Shown: positions 10,629 to 22,125 of the stretch, piece by piece
Layout of the letters: every line of letters begins with the position of its first letter
How positions within the stretch are numbered: position 1 is the first letter of the stretch
Assembly: GCF_030433685.1 (NCBI RefSeq)
Contig: NZ_JAROCF010000001.1
Location: 2,790,001 to 2,854,000, forward strand
From: Leifsonia williamsii
GTDB lineage: Bacteria; Actinomycetota; Actinomycetes; Actinomycetales; Microbacteriaceae
Reading direction: 5' to 3'
DNA: 64,000 nt
Position numbers and translations under genes: made by a program
Notes under the pieces: model-generated
Seen by the model: the letters and a program-made list of their open reading frames with translations, nothing else
What the model was told of the DNA's origin: nothing
Database searches by the model: none

Positions 10629-11609
10629 TTACACCTCGTCGAGATCGGCAGGCAGGTTCGCCTCGGTGCCCGGGATGCCGAGGTCGGTGGCGCGCTTGTC
10701 GGCCATCGCGAGGAGGCGGCGGATGCGGCCGGCGACGGCGTCCTTCGTCATGGGCGGGTCGGCGTGGTGGCCGAGCTCGTCGAGGCTGGCGTCGCGGTGT
10801 GCGAGGCGCAGGTCGCCCGCGTAGCGCAGGTGCTCCGGCACATCGTCGCCGAGGATCTCGAGCGCGCGCTCGACGCGGGCGCAGGCGGCGACGGCGGCCT
10901 GGGCGGAGCGGCGGAGGTTGGCGTCGTCGAAGTTGACCAGGCGGTTGGCGGTGGCGCGGACCTCGCGGCGCTGGCGCAGCTCCTCCCAGTTGGCGACGGT
11001 CTGGGCGGCGCCCATGTGCACGAGCATCGCGCTGATCGCCTCGCCGTCGCGGATGACGACGCGGTGCACGCCGCGCACCTCGCGCGCCTTCGCCGGGATG
11101 CCGAGGCGACCGGCGGCGCCGACGAGGGCCATGGCCGCCTCGTTGCCGGGGCAGGTGATCTCCAGCGCGGCCGAGCGGCCAGGGTCGGTCAGCGAGCCGT
11201 GGGCGAGGAACGCGCCGCGCCAGACGGCGGCCAGCTCCTCGCGCGAGCCGGTGGTGAGGCGGTTCGGGAGGCCGCGGATCGGCCGGCGACGGGCGTCGAG
11301 GAGCCCGGTCTGCCGCGCCAGGGTCTCCCCGCTCTCCAGCACCCGCACGAGGTACTGGTTGGTGCGCCGGATGCCGGACGCCGAGATCACCGACACCTCG
11401 CTGCGGACGCCGTACAGCTCCGCCAGGTCCTTGCGGACGCGGCGCGCGAGCTCCGGGGTGTCGAGCTCGCTCTCGACGGCGATGCGGCCGCCGATCAGGT
11501 GCAGGCCGCCGGAGAAGCGGAGGATCGTCGCGAGCTCGGCGGCCCGCACGGTGGTCTTGCCGACCTCCACGCGGGTGAGCTCGTCCTTGACGTCGGCGGT
11601 GAGAGCCAA
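10629..11609 (-). CDS. whiA: DNA-binding regulator WhiA
   Basis: WhiA combines a LAGLIDADG homing-endonuclease-like N-terminal domain with a C-terminal helix-turn-helix. In Streptomyces it controls the switch to sporulation septation, and it is conserved in non-sporulating Gram-positives. The TTG start at 11609 gives the typical N-terminus ([10 protein letters not shown]) and 326 residues. An in-frame upstream ATG would add 22 unlikely, proline-rich residues. The [10 protein letters not shown] segment near residue 30 and the C-terminal [13 protein letters not shown] region fit the family. It follows rapZ by 58 bases; the yvcK gene that often separates the two is absent. Confidence 0.9.
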   Translation of the reverse strand: MALTADVKDELTRVEVGKTTVRAAELATILRFSGGLHLIGGRIAVESELDTPELARRVRKDLAELYGVRSEVSVISASGIRRTNQYLVRVLESGETLARQTGLLDARRRPIRGLPNRLTTGSREELAAVWRGAFLAHGSLTDPGRSAALEITCPGNEAAMALVGAAGRLGIPAKAREVRGVHRVVIRDGEAISAMLVHMGAAQTVANWEELRQRREVRATANRLVNFDDANLRRSAQAAVAACARVERALEILGDDVPEHLRYAGDLRLAHRDASLDELGHHADPPMTKDAVAGRIRRLLAMADKRATDLGIPGTEANLPADLDEV

Positions 11610-11667
11610 TCGGTGTCCTATCTGTGGGAACGGCGGAGGGTGGTCGCCGTGAAACGGTGGGCCGGCA

Positions 11668-12558
11668 TCATTCACGGCCCAGGTCGCGGTGCTTGGTGTT
11701 CACCGCCAGTCCGGGGAAGCTGCGCAACCGTGCCGCGAGCTCTTCGGCTATCGCGACGGACCGGTGCTTTCCCCCGGTGCAGCCTATCGCGATCGTGGCG
11801 TGCCGCTTGTTCTCACGCTGGTAGCCGCGGAAGATCGGGCGCAGCGCGGTGACGTAACCGGCGATGAACTCCTCGGCGCCGTTCTGCTCCAGCACGAAGT
11901 CGCGCACGACCTCGTCGAGACCGGTGTGCGGCCGCAGCTCGGGGTTCCAGAACGGGTTCGGGAGGAAGCGGGCGTCGGCCACCATGTCGGCGTCGGGCGG
12001 CAGGCCGTACTTGAAGCCGAAGCTCATGACGGTCAGCTGCACGTCGGCGGTGCCCTCCGAGGCGAACGTCTCGGTGATGTTGGTCGCCAGCTGGTGGATG
12101 TTGAGGTCGGAGGTGTCGACGATGATGTCGCTCGCCTCCCGGATCTCGCGCAGCCGCGCCCGCTCGGCGGTGATGCCGTCGAGGATGGTGCCGTTGCCCT
12201 GCAGCGGGTGCGGCCGGCGCACCTGCTCGAAGCGACGCACGAGAACGGCGTCGGACGCCTCCAGGAACAGCACGCGCACCTGGGTGCCCTCGCGCAGGCT
12301 CTGGATCATCTCGCGCAGGTCGGCGAAGAAGTTGCGGCCGCGCACGTCGACCACCGCCGCGATCCGCGGCAGCCCCGACTCGGCCCGGTTCGCGAGCTCG
12401 ATCAGGGGCCGGAGCATCTGCGGCGGGAGGTTGTCGACCACGTACCAGTCGAGGTCCTCCAGCGCGTTCGCGACCGTCGAACGGCCGGCACCGGACATGC
12501 CGGTGACGATGAGCACCTCCTGCTGTTCTGTGCCGGCGCGCTCGCTGTCGTCGGTCAT
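11668..12558 (-). CDS. rapZ: RNase adapter / nucleotide-binding protein RapZ
   Basis: RapZ (YvcJ) family P-loop protein. In Escherichia coli it guides RNase E to the GlmZ small RNA; its actinobacterial role is not established. The 296-residue protein has the P-loop GMSGAGRST at residues 20-28, with arginine where Walker A usually has lysine, as I recall for other actinobacterial members. It also has [12 protein letters not shown] and the C-terminal [10 protein letters not shown] motif. It lies between uvrC and whiA, a conserved actinobacterial neighbourhood. The ATG is preceded by GAGGAG at a rather long spacing. Confidence 0.93.
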   Translation of the reverse strand: MTDDSERAGTEQQEVLIVTGMSGAGRSTVANALEDLDWYVVDNLPPQMLRPLIELANRAESGLPRIAAVVDVRGRNFFADLREMIQSLREGTQVRVLFLEASDAVLVRRFEQVRRPHPLQGNGTILDGITAERARLREIREASDIIVDTSDLNIHQLATNITETFASEGTADVQLTVMSFGFKYGLPPDADMVADARFLPNPFWNPELRPHTGLDEVVRDFVLEQNGAEEFIAGYVTALRPIFRGYQRENKRHATIAIGCTGGKHRSVAIAEELAARLRSFPGLAVNTKHRDLGRE

Positions 12559-12594
12559 GGGTGCGTGCTCCTCGGGTCGCTGGTGAGTCCCTCC

Positions 12595-12600
12595 AGCCTA
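12595..12600 (-). promoter_or_regulatory. Possible -10 for rapZ overlapping the uvrC stop codon
   Basis: TAGGCT on the minus strand begins with the TAG stop of uvrC and would give a leader of about 30 bases containing the rapZ ribosome-binding site. The overlap with a stop codon makes chance possible. Confidence 0.35.
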
Positions 12601-14610
12601 CCGACTGGCGAGTCGCTCATGGACGGCGGCGGCAAGCCTCGGACCGACGCCGCGCACCTCCGCGATCTGCTCCGGCGTGGCCTGGCGCAGCTGCGCGACC
12701 GAGCCGAAGTGCTTGAGCAGCTCCTTCACCCGGGAGGGTCCGAGGCCGGGGATCTCGCCCAGCACGCTGGTGATGTCGCGCTTGCGGCGGGCGCGCTGGT
12801 AGGTGATCGCGAACCGGTGCGCCTCGTCGCGGAGCCGCTGGATGAGGAACAGCGCGTCGCTGTTGCGCGGCAGGATGACCGGGAAGTCCGAGTCGGGCAG
12901 CCAGATCTCCTCCAGCCGCTTGGCGATGCCGGCGAGCTGGATGCCCTGCACGCCCGACTCCTCGAGCGCCCGCTGGGCGGCAGCGACCTGCGGCTGGCCG
13001 CCGTCGACGATGAGCAGCTGCGGCGGGTAGGAGAACTTCTTGCGGCGCTTCTCGGCGGCGGACTCGGCCAGCTCGGCGTCGACGTCGATCGCGGGGTCGT
13101 CGCCGGCGAGGTCGGCATCGGCGACGGCGACGCTGTCGGCGTCGGCGTCGGCGTCCGCGACGAGCTCGGGCAGCTCCTCCTCCGGGCGGTCGCGCAGGTA
13201 CGCCAGCCGGCGCGAGATGACCTGGTAGATCGACTCGGTGTCGTCGGTGGACTCGGGGATGCTGAACCGGCGGTACTGGTCCTTGCGCGGCAGGCCGTCC
13301 TCGAAGACCACCATCGAGGCGACGATGTTCGTGCCGCTCAGGTGCGACACGTCGAAGCACTCCATGCGCAGCGGGGCCTCCGCCATACCCAGGGCGTCCT
13401 GGATGTCGTTGAGCGCCTTGGAGCGGGTGACGAAGTCGGAGCTGCGCCGGGTCTTGTAGAGCACCAGCGCGTTCTTCGCGTTCATCGCGACCGTCTGCGC
13501 GAGGGCGGCCTTGTCGCCGCGCTGGGCGACCCGCAGCTCCACCCGGCCCGCGAGCCGGCCCCCACGCGGAGCGCCGGGGTCGCCGACCTCGCGGCGGCGC
13601 TCGGTGAGCCACTGCTCGAGCTCGGCGGCGTCCTCCGGGAGCTCGGGGACGAGGATCTCGCGCGGAGGCGCGTCCGGGCCCTCGTAGGCGTTCTGCACGA
13701 CGGTCTCGACCAGGTCGCCCAGCTCGACGTCGAGCTCCTTGTCGACCACCCAGCTGCGCACACCGCGGACGCGTCCGCCGCGGACGATGAACTGCTGCAC
13801 GGCGGCGGCGAGCTCGTCGTGGGCGATGCCGAACACGTCGGCGTCCACGTTGTCGGTGAGCACGACCGCGCTCTTGCCCATCGCGCCCTCGAGCGCCTGG
13901 ATGGCGTCGCGGTGGCGGGCGGCGGCCTCGTAGTCGAAGACGCTCGCGGCCTCCTGCATCTTCTGCGTCAGGTCGCGGATGTAGCCGCTGTCGTTTCCGG
14001 CCATGAACGAGACGAAGTCGTCGGCCAGCTCGCGGTGCTCCTGCGGCGTGACCCGCCCCACGCAGGGCGCGGCGCACTTGCCGATGTCGCCGAGGAGGCA
14101 CGGCCTCCCGGTCTGCTCGGCGCGCTTGTACACGCCGTCGGAGCAGCTGCGCACCGGGAACGCCTTGAGCATCAGGTCGACCGTCTCGCGGATGGCCCAC
14201 ACCTTCGTGTACGGGCCGAAGTAGCGGGCGTCCTTGATGTTGCGGTTGCGCGTGATCATCACACGCGGGATGGTGTCCCCCATCGTCACCGCCAGGTACG
14301 GGTACGTCTTGTCGTCCCGGAACTTGACGTTGAACGGCGGGTTGAACTCCTTGATCCAGGTGTACTCGAGCTGCAGGGCCTCGAACTCGCTGGCGACGAC
14401 GGTCCACTCGACCGATGACGCCGTGGTGACCATCCGGCGCGTGCGTTCGTGGAGGCTGCGCAACGGCTGGAAGTAGTTGCTCAGCCGCGCGCGCAGGTTC
14501 TTCGCCTTGCCCACGTAGAGCACGCGCCGGTTCTTGTCGCGGAAGCGGTAGACGCCCGGCTGCGTGGGGATCTCGCCGGCCTTCGGCCGGTAGCTGACGG
14601 TGTCGGCCAC
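12598..14610 (-). CDS. uvrC: Excinuclease ABC subunit UvrC
   Basis: Makes both incisions around DNA lesions after loading by UvrA and UvrB. The 670-residue protein shows the GIY-YIG nuclease (GVYRF...[14 protein letters not shown], residues 20-50), a UVR domain, the RNase H-like nuclease with carboxylates in [10 protein letters not shown] and LLIVDGG and a conserved histidine in EAHRFA, and C-terminal helix-hairpin-helix motifs ([22 protein letters not shown]). An acidic low-complexity insertion (DADADAD repeats, about residues 482-517) sits inside the RNase H-like domain. The GTG start lies eight bases after the uvrA stop and follows GAGGGG, so the two are cotranscribed. Confidence 0.95.
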   Translation of the reverse strand: MADTVSYRPKAGEIPTQPGVYRFRDKNRRVLYVGKAKNLRARLSNYFQPLRSLHERTRRMVTTASSVEWTVVASEFEALQLEYTWIKEFNPPFNVKFRDDKTYPYLAVTMGDTIPRVMITRNRNIKDARYFGPYTKVWAIRETVDLMLKAFPVRSCSDGVYKRAEQTGRPCLLGDIGKCAAPCVGRVTPQEHRELADDFVSFMAGNDSGYIRDLTQKMQEAASVFDYEAAARHRDAIQALEGAMGKSAVVLTDNVDADVFGIAHDELAAAVQQFIVRGGRVRGVRSWVVDKELDVELGDLVETVVQNAYEGPDAPPREILVPELPEDAAELEQWLTERRREVGDPGAPRGGRLAGRVELRVAQRGDKAALAQTVAMNAKNALVLYKTRRSSDFVTRSKALNDIQDALGMAEAPLRMECFDVSHLSGTNIVASMVVFEDGLPRKDQYRRFSIPESTDDTESIYQVISRRLAYLRDRPEEELPELVADADADADSVAVADADLAGDDPAIDVDAELAESAAEKRRKKFSYPPQLLIVDGGQPQVAAAQRALEESGVQGIQLAGIAKRLEEIWLPDSDFPVILPRNSDALFLIQRLRDEAHRFAITYQRARRKRDITSVLGEIPGLGPSRVKELLKHFGSVAQLRQATPEQIAEVRGVGPRLAAAVHERLASR

Positions 14611-14618
14611 GGCGCCCC

Positions 14619-17555
<2,937 letters not shown>

Positions 17556-17637
17556 TCTCCGCTATTCCCCGTCGTCCCCTGGCGCCTGTTCGCCCAGCGC
17601 GCACCCTACTCGGCGCACCGTGGCGTCATCGGTCGCG

Positions 17638-17653
17638 TCGAAACAATGTTCGA
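17638..17653 (-). promoter_or_regulatory. LexA (SOS) box upstream of uvrA
   Basis: On the minus strand the 16 bases read TCGAACATTGTTTCGA, matching the actinobacterial LexA consensus TCGAAC-N4-GTTCGA at 11 of the 12 specified positions. The box abuts a candidate -10 hexamer TAGAAT (17653-17658), so bound LexA would block RNA polymerase there. Confidence 0.75.
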
Positions 17654-17706
17654 TTCTATCGGACGCCGGCTGATGGTCGGCTGCGCGTCTCGTCGCCTCC
17701 GGCGCG

Positions 17707-17728
17707 AGTCTAGAACGGACCACCGACA
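17707..17728 (-). promoter_or_regulatory. RecA-NDp (PafBC-type) promoter of uvrA
   Basis: The minus strand reads TGTCGGTG, eight bases, then TAGACT, an exact fit to the LexA-independent DNA-damage promoter TGTCRGTG-N8-TAnnnT known from mycobacteria. It differs from the uvrB element at 24200-24221 at only two of 22 positions. Transcription would start near 17700, upstream of the LexA box. Confidence 0.75.
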
Positions 17729-17770
17729 TGGATTGTTCCCGGGCACTCCGCGCACTCTGGTCGGGGCCGC

Positions 17771-18295
17771 TCAGCGCGGCGGCCGGCGCAGCAGAGGCGC
17801 CGCGAGGAGCGCCACCAGGCCCACCATCATGGCGTCGGAGACCATCGCGAGCTGGGGCAGCGGCGTCGACCTGTCCACCACGAGCAGCACGATCGCGAGC
17901 GCTTGGACCGGCAGCTGGATCAGCGCGAAGCGGCGCAGGGTCGGCAGCAGCACCGCGGGCTGCAGGCGGGCGCTCGCGGGCACGACGAGCATCCATGCGC
18001 CCATCAGATGCAGGGCGTGGAGCCCGGCGATCAGGGCGAGCACCCGCGGTGACGGCCCGCCGCTCACGAGGAGCGACGAGAACGCGAGCACACCGATCAG
18101 GACCCAGGCTGTCATCCAGCGCGGGAAGGCCACGGTGACGCCGGCCAGGGCGGCCGCGATCGCGGTCCAGGGGCGCTCCGGCACGCCGACCAGCGCGAGC
18201 CCGAGCGCGACGGCGACGAAGAGCACGCGGAGCGCCCAGCCGGGAAGCGTGGGCGTGCCCGCTGACGGCGCCTGCGTCCGCAGCGTCCCGCTCAC
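17771..18295 (-). CDS. Integral membrane protein of the MoxR-DUF58 operon, unknown function
   Basis: A 174-residue protein that I do not recognise as a named family. Four to five hydrophobic segments are visible (about residues 21-37, 43-57, 61-77, 85-105, 123-141 and 151-168), so it is polytopic. There is no catalytic motif and no transglutaminase domain, although a transglutaminase protein often follows DUF58 in related clusters. The GTG start lies 13 bases after the DUF58 stop, making it the fifth and last gene of the operon. A short inverted repeat (17765-17784) at its stop codon may help termination. Confidence 0.7.
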   Translation of the reverse strand: MSGTLRTQAPSAGTPTLPGWALRVLFVAVALGLALVGVPERPWTAIAAALAGVTVAFPRWMTAWVLIGVLAFSSLLVSGGPSPRVLALIAGLHALHLMGAWMLVVPASARLQPAVLLPTLRRFALIQLPVQALAIVLLVVDRSTPLPQLAMVSDAMMVGLVALLAAPLLRRPPR

Positions 18296-18308
18296 CGCCG
18301 CCTCCCGC

Positions 18309-19622
18309 TCACCGTCGCCGCCCCGGCGTCGCGAGCCGCCGCAGCCGGGCGGCGCGGTCGGCGGGGTCCGCCCAGACGACCAGTTCGGCCCCGGAGGCCG
18401 CGAGCTGCTCGAGGCGCAGCCTCCGCTCGACCTCGACCGTGCGCAGCGCCAGCCGTTCGCGGACCGTGAGCTCGTGGCTGTCGCGCGGCGGGAGCACGTC
18501 GACCGCGATGACACGATGACCGGAGGCGCGCCAGGCGAGCGCGAGGTCGACCGGCTGGTCGTCGAGGAACGTCGACAGCAGGTAGACCAGGGCGCCCGGC
18601 GCGAGCCGCGGCGGGCGCACGCGGTCGGAGGCGAGCCCGGTGGCGCGGGTGCGTTCGACCGCCCGCAGCACGCGCTCGCGGTGCCGCGCGCCCGCGCGGG
18701 CGGGGACGACGCGGGAGGCCGCCGTCGCGTCGTCGAAGCCGACCCGGTCGCCGGCCGCGCTGTACGCACGGGCGAGCGCCGCGGCGGCCTCCCTGGCCAG
18801 GTCGAGGGACGAGGCGGCGGCGCGGGGATGCGGGCGCGGCCAGTCCGCGACCACGCCGGTGACGTCGTCGCGCGCGTCGAGCACCAGCTGGATCGCGGCG
18901 TCGGAGGTCGCGGTGGTCCGCCGCACGAACAGGTCGCCCTCCTGCCCCGCCCTGGCCGTCGCCCGCCAGTCGATGCGCCGGAGCCGGTCGCCCGGCCGGA
19001 ACCGGTCGATGTCGCGGAACTCTCCCCCGTCGCCGGGCCTGCTGGAGACGTGCTGGCCGGTCAGCCCGAGCAGCCGCGAGGGCAGCGGGAGGCTGCGCAC
19101 AGCGATCCGCGGCGGCCGCACGACGCGCTCCACCGACGCCTCGGGACCGGGCGCGCCGACCCAGGCGGCGTCGGGCCCGATCACGCGGGCGGCCAGCCCG
19201 AGCAGCCGCTGCGGCCCGGAGTGGACGGCCGACACCTCCACCCGGAGCTGCTCGGCGGCGCGCGGGGTGAGCACCGCGTCGAAGGCGGGCCGGTCGGCGG
19301 GCTCGATGCGCACCTGCAGGGCGTCGGCGCGGGCGTCGGTGCGAGCAGAACCGGCCACCGCGACGGTGGAGGCGGAGGCCGGCCGCTCCTCGTCGGTGCG
19401 GACCAGCACCTCCACCTCGACCGCGTCCGGCCCCGTCCGTGCCGGTCGCCGGTCCCAACCGAGGGCTGCGGCGAGAAGGAGCGGCGCACCGACCAGCGCG
19501 GGTTCGAGCCGGGAGAGGACGAAGGCCGCGACGAGACAGATCAGGCCGACGACGACGGCGCCGACGATCGCGGGGCTGAGCGTCCACGGCCCTCTGCTCG
19601 TACTGCGGGTGCGGTCGGTCAC
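18309..19622 (-). CDS. DUF58 domain-containing protein
   Basis: A 437-residue protein with two N-terminal membrane helices (about residues 16-50) and a C-terminal DUF58 domain, recognised by RFRPGDRLRRIDWRATAR and the following VLDARDD strand, which belongs to a von Willebrand A-like fold. DUF58 proteins pair with MoxR AAA ATPases in chaperone-like systems of unknown target. The GTG start overlaps the moxR stop (GTGA), and a longer upstream extension of the frame is arginine-rich shadow. Function is inferred only from family and neighbours. Confidence 0.85.
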   Translation of the reverse strand: MTDRTRSTSRGPWTLSPAIVGAVVVGLICLVAAFVLSRLEPALVGAPLLLAAALGWDRRPARTGPDAVEVEVLVRTDEERPASASTVAVAGSARTDARADALQVRIEPADRPAFDAVLTPRAAEQLRVEVSAVHSGPQRLLGLAARVIGPDAAWVGAPGPEASVERVVRPPRIAVRSLPLPSRLLGLTGQHVSSRPGDGGEFRDIDRFRPGDRLRRIDWRATARAGQEGDLFVRRTTATSDAAIQLVLDARDDVTGVVADWPRPHPRAAASSLDLAREAAAALARAYSAAGDRVGFDDATAASRVVPARAGARHRERVLRAVERTRATGLASDRVRPPRLAPGALVYLLSTFLDDQPVDLALAWRASGHRVIAVDVLPPRDSHELTVRERLALRTVEVERRLRLEQLAASGAELVVWADPADRAARLRRLATPGRRR

Positions 19623-20746
19623 CGCGGCGCCGCCGCCCCGGCTTCGGCCTCGGCCGCTTGTGCGGCGCCCGTGCCGCTTCCCCGCTCGCGGAGGCCCACG
19701 GCGGGCGGACCGGCGACGGTGTTCACGACCTCGGTGACCACCTGCTCGGCGGTGACCCCGCTCGTCCACGCCTGCACGGTGAGGGTGAGCCGGTGCGCGA
19801 GCACGGGCACGGCCACCTTCTTCACGTCGTCCGGGATGACGAAGTCGCGTCCGTCGAGCACGGCCAGGGCGCGGGCGACCAGCAGCAGGCCCTGCGATCC
19901 GCGCGGAGACGCCCCGACCTCCACCGACCGGTGCCGCCGGGTGGCCGCCGCGAGGTTCACGCAGTACGCGGCGATGTCGGGGTCGACGTCCACCGCCTCC
20001 ACTCCGGCCTGCATCGCGAGCAGCGTGGCCGCGTCGGTGACCGGTTCGACGGTGGCGACCTCGTGCCGCCGGGCGACACGCGCGAGCAGGATGCGCGACT
20101 CCCCCTCGGTGTCCGGGTACCCGACGCCCAGCCGCACCATGAAGCGGTCGAGCTGCGCCTCCGGCAGCGCGTACGTGCCCTCCGACTCGATCGGGTTGGC
20201 CGTCGCCATCACGTGGAACGGACGCGGGAGGGCGAAGCTTCGTCCCTCCACCGACACCTGCCCCTCAGCCATGGCCTCGAGCAGCGCCGACTGCGTCTTC
20301 GGGGAGGTGCGGTTGATCTCGTCGGCCAGGAACAGCCCGGTGAACACGGGCCCCGGCCGGAACTCGAAGTCGGCCTGCGCCGGCACGTACACGAACGACC
20401 CGGTGATGTCCGACGGGAGCAGGTCGGGCGTGCACTGCAGCCGCCGGAAGTCGAGCCCGACGGCGGCGGCCATGCTGCGCGCGGCGAGGGTCTTGCCGAG
20501 CCCCGGCACATCCTCGAACAGCACGTGACCGCCCGCGAGGAGGGTCGCGAGGGCGACGCGCAGCGGCTCCCGCATGCCGACGACGACGCTGCCGACCCGG
20601 TCGAGCACGAGGGCGCCGAGCCGGGCGACCTCCGGGACGGGGAGGGGTGCGGGTGCCGCGGATACCGGGTCGGCGGTCGTGGCGGAGGCCGGGTACGCGT
20701 CGGCAGCGGTGGTGCTGCCGTCGGTCGGGGCGGCGTCAGTGGGCAT
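19619..20746 (-). CDS. MoxR-family AAA+ ATPase
   Basis: A 375-residue cytosolic ATPase. After an Ala/Pro/Thr-rich head of about 35 residues come Walker A VPGLGKT (80-86), Walker B LFLADEINR (138-146), the ATANPIESEGTY sensor region and a C-terminal lid domain. MoxR ATPases are thought to remodel or activate partner proteins carrying von Willebrand A domains, here presumably the DUF58 protein encoded directly downstream with a four-base overlap. Its own start lies within the end of the preceding membrane-protein gene (11-base overlap). The substrate is unknown. Confidence 0.93.
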   Translation of the reverse strand: MPTDAAPTDGSTTAADAYPASATTADPVSAAPAPLPVPEVARLGALVLDRVGSVVVGMREPLRVALATLLAGGHVLFEDVPGLGKTLAARSMAAAVGLDFRRLQCTPDLLPSDITGSFVYVPAQADFEFRPGPVFTGLFLADEINRTSPKTQSALLEAMAEGQVSVEGRSFALPRPFHVMATANPIESEGTYALPEAQLDRFMVRLGVGYPDTEGESRILLARVARRHEVATVEPVTDAATLLAMQAGVEAVDVDPDIAAYCVNLAAATRRHRSVEVGASPRGSQGLLLVARALAVLDGRDFVIPDDVKKVAVPVLAHRLTLTVQAWTSGVTAEQVVTEVVNTVAGPPAVGLRERGSGTGAAQAAEAEAGAAAPR

Positions 20747-21335
20747 GGCGGGTGTCCTCCGGGGTGGCACGGTCGGCGGGCGGGGAGGCGGTGGTGGCGG
20801 GTCGGGAGGCCGGCGCGGCGACGTCAACAGGCCGGACGGCCGGATCCGCCGAGGGTGGCGCCAGCGCCTCCAGGCGGTCCAGCAGCGCGAGCACCTGGGG
20901 TCGCTTGGCGCCGTTGGCGGCGCCGCGGCGGAGGATCGCGGAGGCCTCTGGGCCGAGCAGCTCCGCCACCCGGGGCGCGGCGGCCGGGTCGTCGGGGTCG
21001 ATGCCGCGGAGGGCGAGCGCACGGGCGGCGATCAGGCGGAGACGGCGCACGCCCTCACCCGACACCTGCCCGCCGCGCCCACCGAGCGACCACCCGAGCT
21101 GCACCACGTCGCGCCGCGAGCCAGGGCGGAGCGGCGGCTCGTCCACCCGCCAGACCATCGACGCGGCCTCGCCGAGCACGGAGAGGCAGGCGACGAGGGC
21201 GAGTACGGCGGCACCCAGTCCGGCCGCGTGAGGCGCGTCCATGCCGAGATACCAGGCGGCGACGCCGATGGCGGCGCCCAGCACGGCGCTGAGGATCAAT
21301 CGCGTGAGCAGACGAGGGGGGAGGCGCCGGGTCAT
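20736..21335 (-). CDS. Membrane protein upstream of moxR, unknown function
   Basis: A 199-residue protein that I cannot assign to a named family. Two hydrophobic segments (about residues 12-30 and 36-57) are followed by a cytosolic region with a conserved-looking stretch (SRRDVVQLGWSLGGRGG, 73-89) and a Pro/Ala/Thr-rich tail. The ATG overlaps the DUF4129 gene stop (ATGA), and the 3' end overlaps moxR by 11 bases, so it is translated as part of the same coupled operon. A role as a membrane adaptor for the MoxR ATPase is plausible but unproven. Confidence 0.75.
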   Translation of the reverse strand: MTRRLPPRLLTRLILSAVLGAAIGVAAWYLGMDAPHAAGLGAAVLALVACLSVLGEAASMVWRVDEPPLRPGSRRDVVQLGWSLGGRGGQVSGEGVRRLRLIAARALALRGIDPDDPAAAPRVAELLGPEASAILRRGAANGAKRPQVLALLDRLEALAPPSADPAVRPVDVAAPASRPATTASPPADRATPEDTRHAH

Positions 21336-22078
21336 CGTCGACCTCCGGGCGCGGCCGCGCTCCAGGAGGCGCGCAGGCGCTCGACCGCGCCGCGCGCGGT
21401 GGCGACGTCGGCGGCGGTCACCTCTGCCTCCGAGAAGCGGACGCGGAGGTAGAGCTTCAGGAGGGTGTCTGCCGCCTCCCGGTCCGCGGCCACCCGGGCC
21501 ACGACCCGCGCCGCGAACTCCGAGGGTGTCTCGGCAGGCAGGCGGCGCAGCCCTGAGTCGGCGGCGCCCTCCTCGAGTCCGACCCAGGCGCGCTCGATCG
21601 CGTCGCGCGGTTCGCGCGGCTCGGCCAGCGTCTCCAGCGCCCGGTCGAGGCCGCGTCGCACGACCGCAGGCTCCGGTTCGTTCGCGGGATCCTCCGCGTC
21701 GGGCGTGAAGCCGCCCGCGTCGGTCAGCGGCGGGAGGGGCGCCAGCGCGGGGCGGTCGAGCGCCCGTCGCATGCGGCGCCACAGCAGTGCAAGCACGACG
21801 ATGATCGCGAGCGCGATGGCCGCCCACAGCAGCCAGCTGAGGTCGATGCGGACCGCGTGCAGCGCGTCCTGCTCCCCCGGCGCGTCGGTCGCGCGGCCGG
21901 TGCTCGTCGGCAGGTCCCGCATGAGCGGCGCCTCCGGGAAGAGGACGCGCGGCCCGCTGAACTCCGGCGCACCCTGGAACGCCACGGCGACGACCGCGAT
22001 GGCGAGCACGGCGCCGCACCCGGCCAGCGTCCACCGCCGTCCGCCCCGCGCAGCCCTCGTCGGCCCGTCTGCACCCAC
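21332..22078 (-). CDS. DUF4129 domain-containing membrane protein
   Basis: A 248-residue protein with two membrane helices (about residues 17-35 and 80-100), separated by a presumably extracytoplasmic loop, and a C-terminal DUF4129 domain (AIERAWVGLEEG through LLKLYLRVRFSEAEV, about 155-235). In many bacteria DUF4129 is the tail of transglutaminase proteins encoded with MoxR and DUF58; here it stands alone. It is the first gene of the five-gene operon. The GTG start has a -10 hexamer six bases upstream and no good ribosome-binding site, which favours a leaderless mRNA. Confidence 0.82.
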   Translation of the reverse strand: MGADGPTRAARGGRRWTLAGCGAVLAIAVVAVAFQGAPEFSGPRVLFPEAPLMRDLPTSTGRATDAPGEQDALHAVRIDLSWLLWAAIALAIIVVLALLWRRMRRALDRPALAPLPPLTDAGGFTPDAEDPANEPEPAVVRRGLDRALETLAEPREPRDAIERAWVGLEEGAADSGLRRLPAETPSEFAARVVARVAADREAADTLLKLYLRVRFSEAEVTAADVATARGAVERLRASWSAAAPGGRR

Positions 22079-22084
22079 CCTGCC

Positions 22085-22090
22085 ACCGTA
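22085..22090 (-). promoter_or_regulatory. Leaderless -10 for the DUF4129-MoxR operon
   Basis: TACGGT on the minus strand ends six bases before the GTG start, so transcription should begin at or next to the start codon. Confidence 0.5.
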
Positions 22091-22101
22091 GCCGCTGCGA
22101 C

Positions 22102-22120
22102 CGGCCCGCGCGTCGGGCCG
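22102..22120 (-). terminator. Terminator downstream of uvrB
   Basis: A seven-base-pair GC stem (22102-22108 with 22114-22120) and five-base loop directly follow the uvrB stop codon and precede the promoter of the DUF4129 operon. Confidence 0.55.
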
Positions 22121-22125
22121 ACCGG

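Noticed and set aside
13136..13156. Short GTCGGC tandem repeats considered as a CRISPR or other repeat array
   Set aside because: The unit is six bases without spacers and encodes the acidic insertion of UvrC, so it is coding low complexity.
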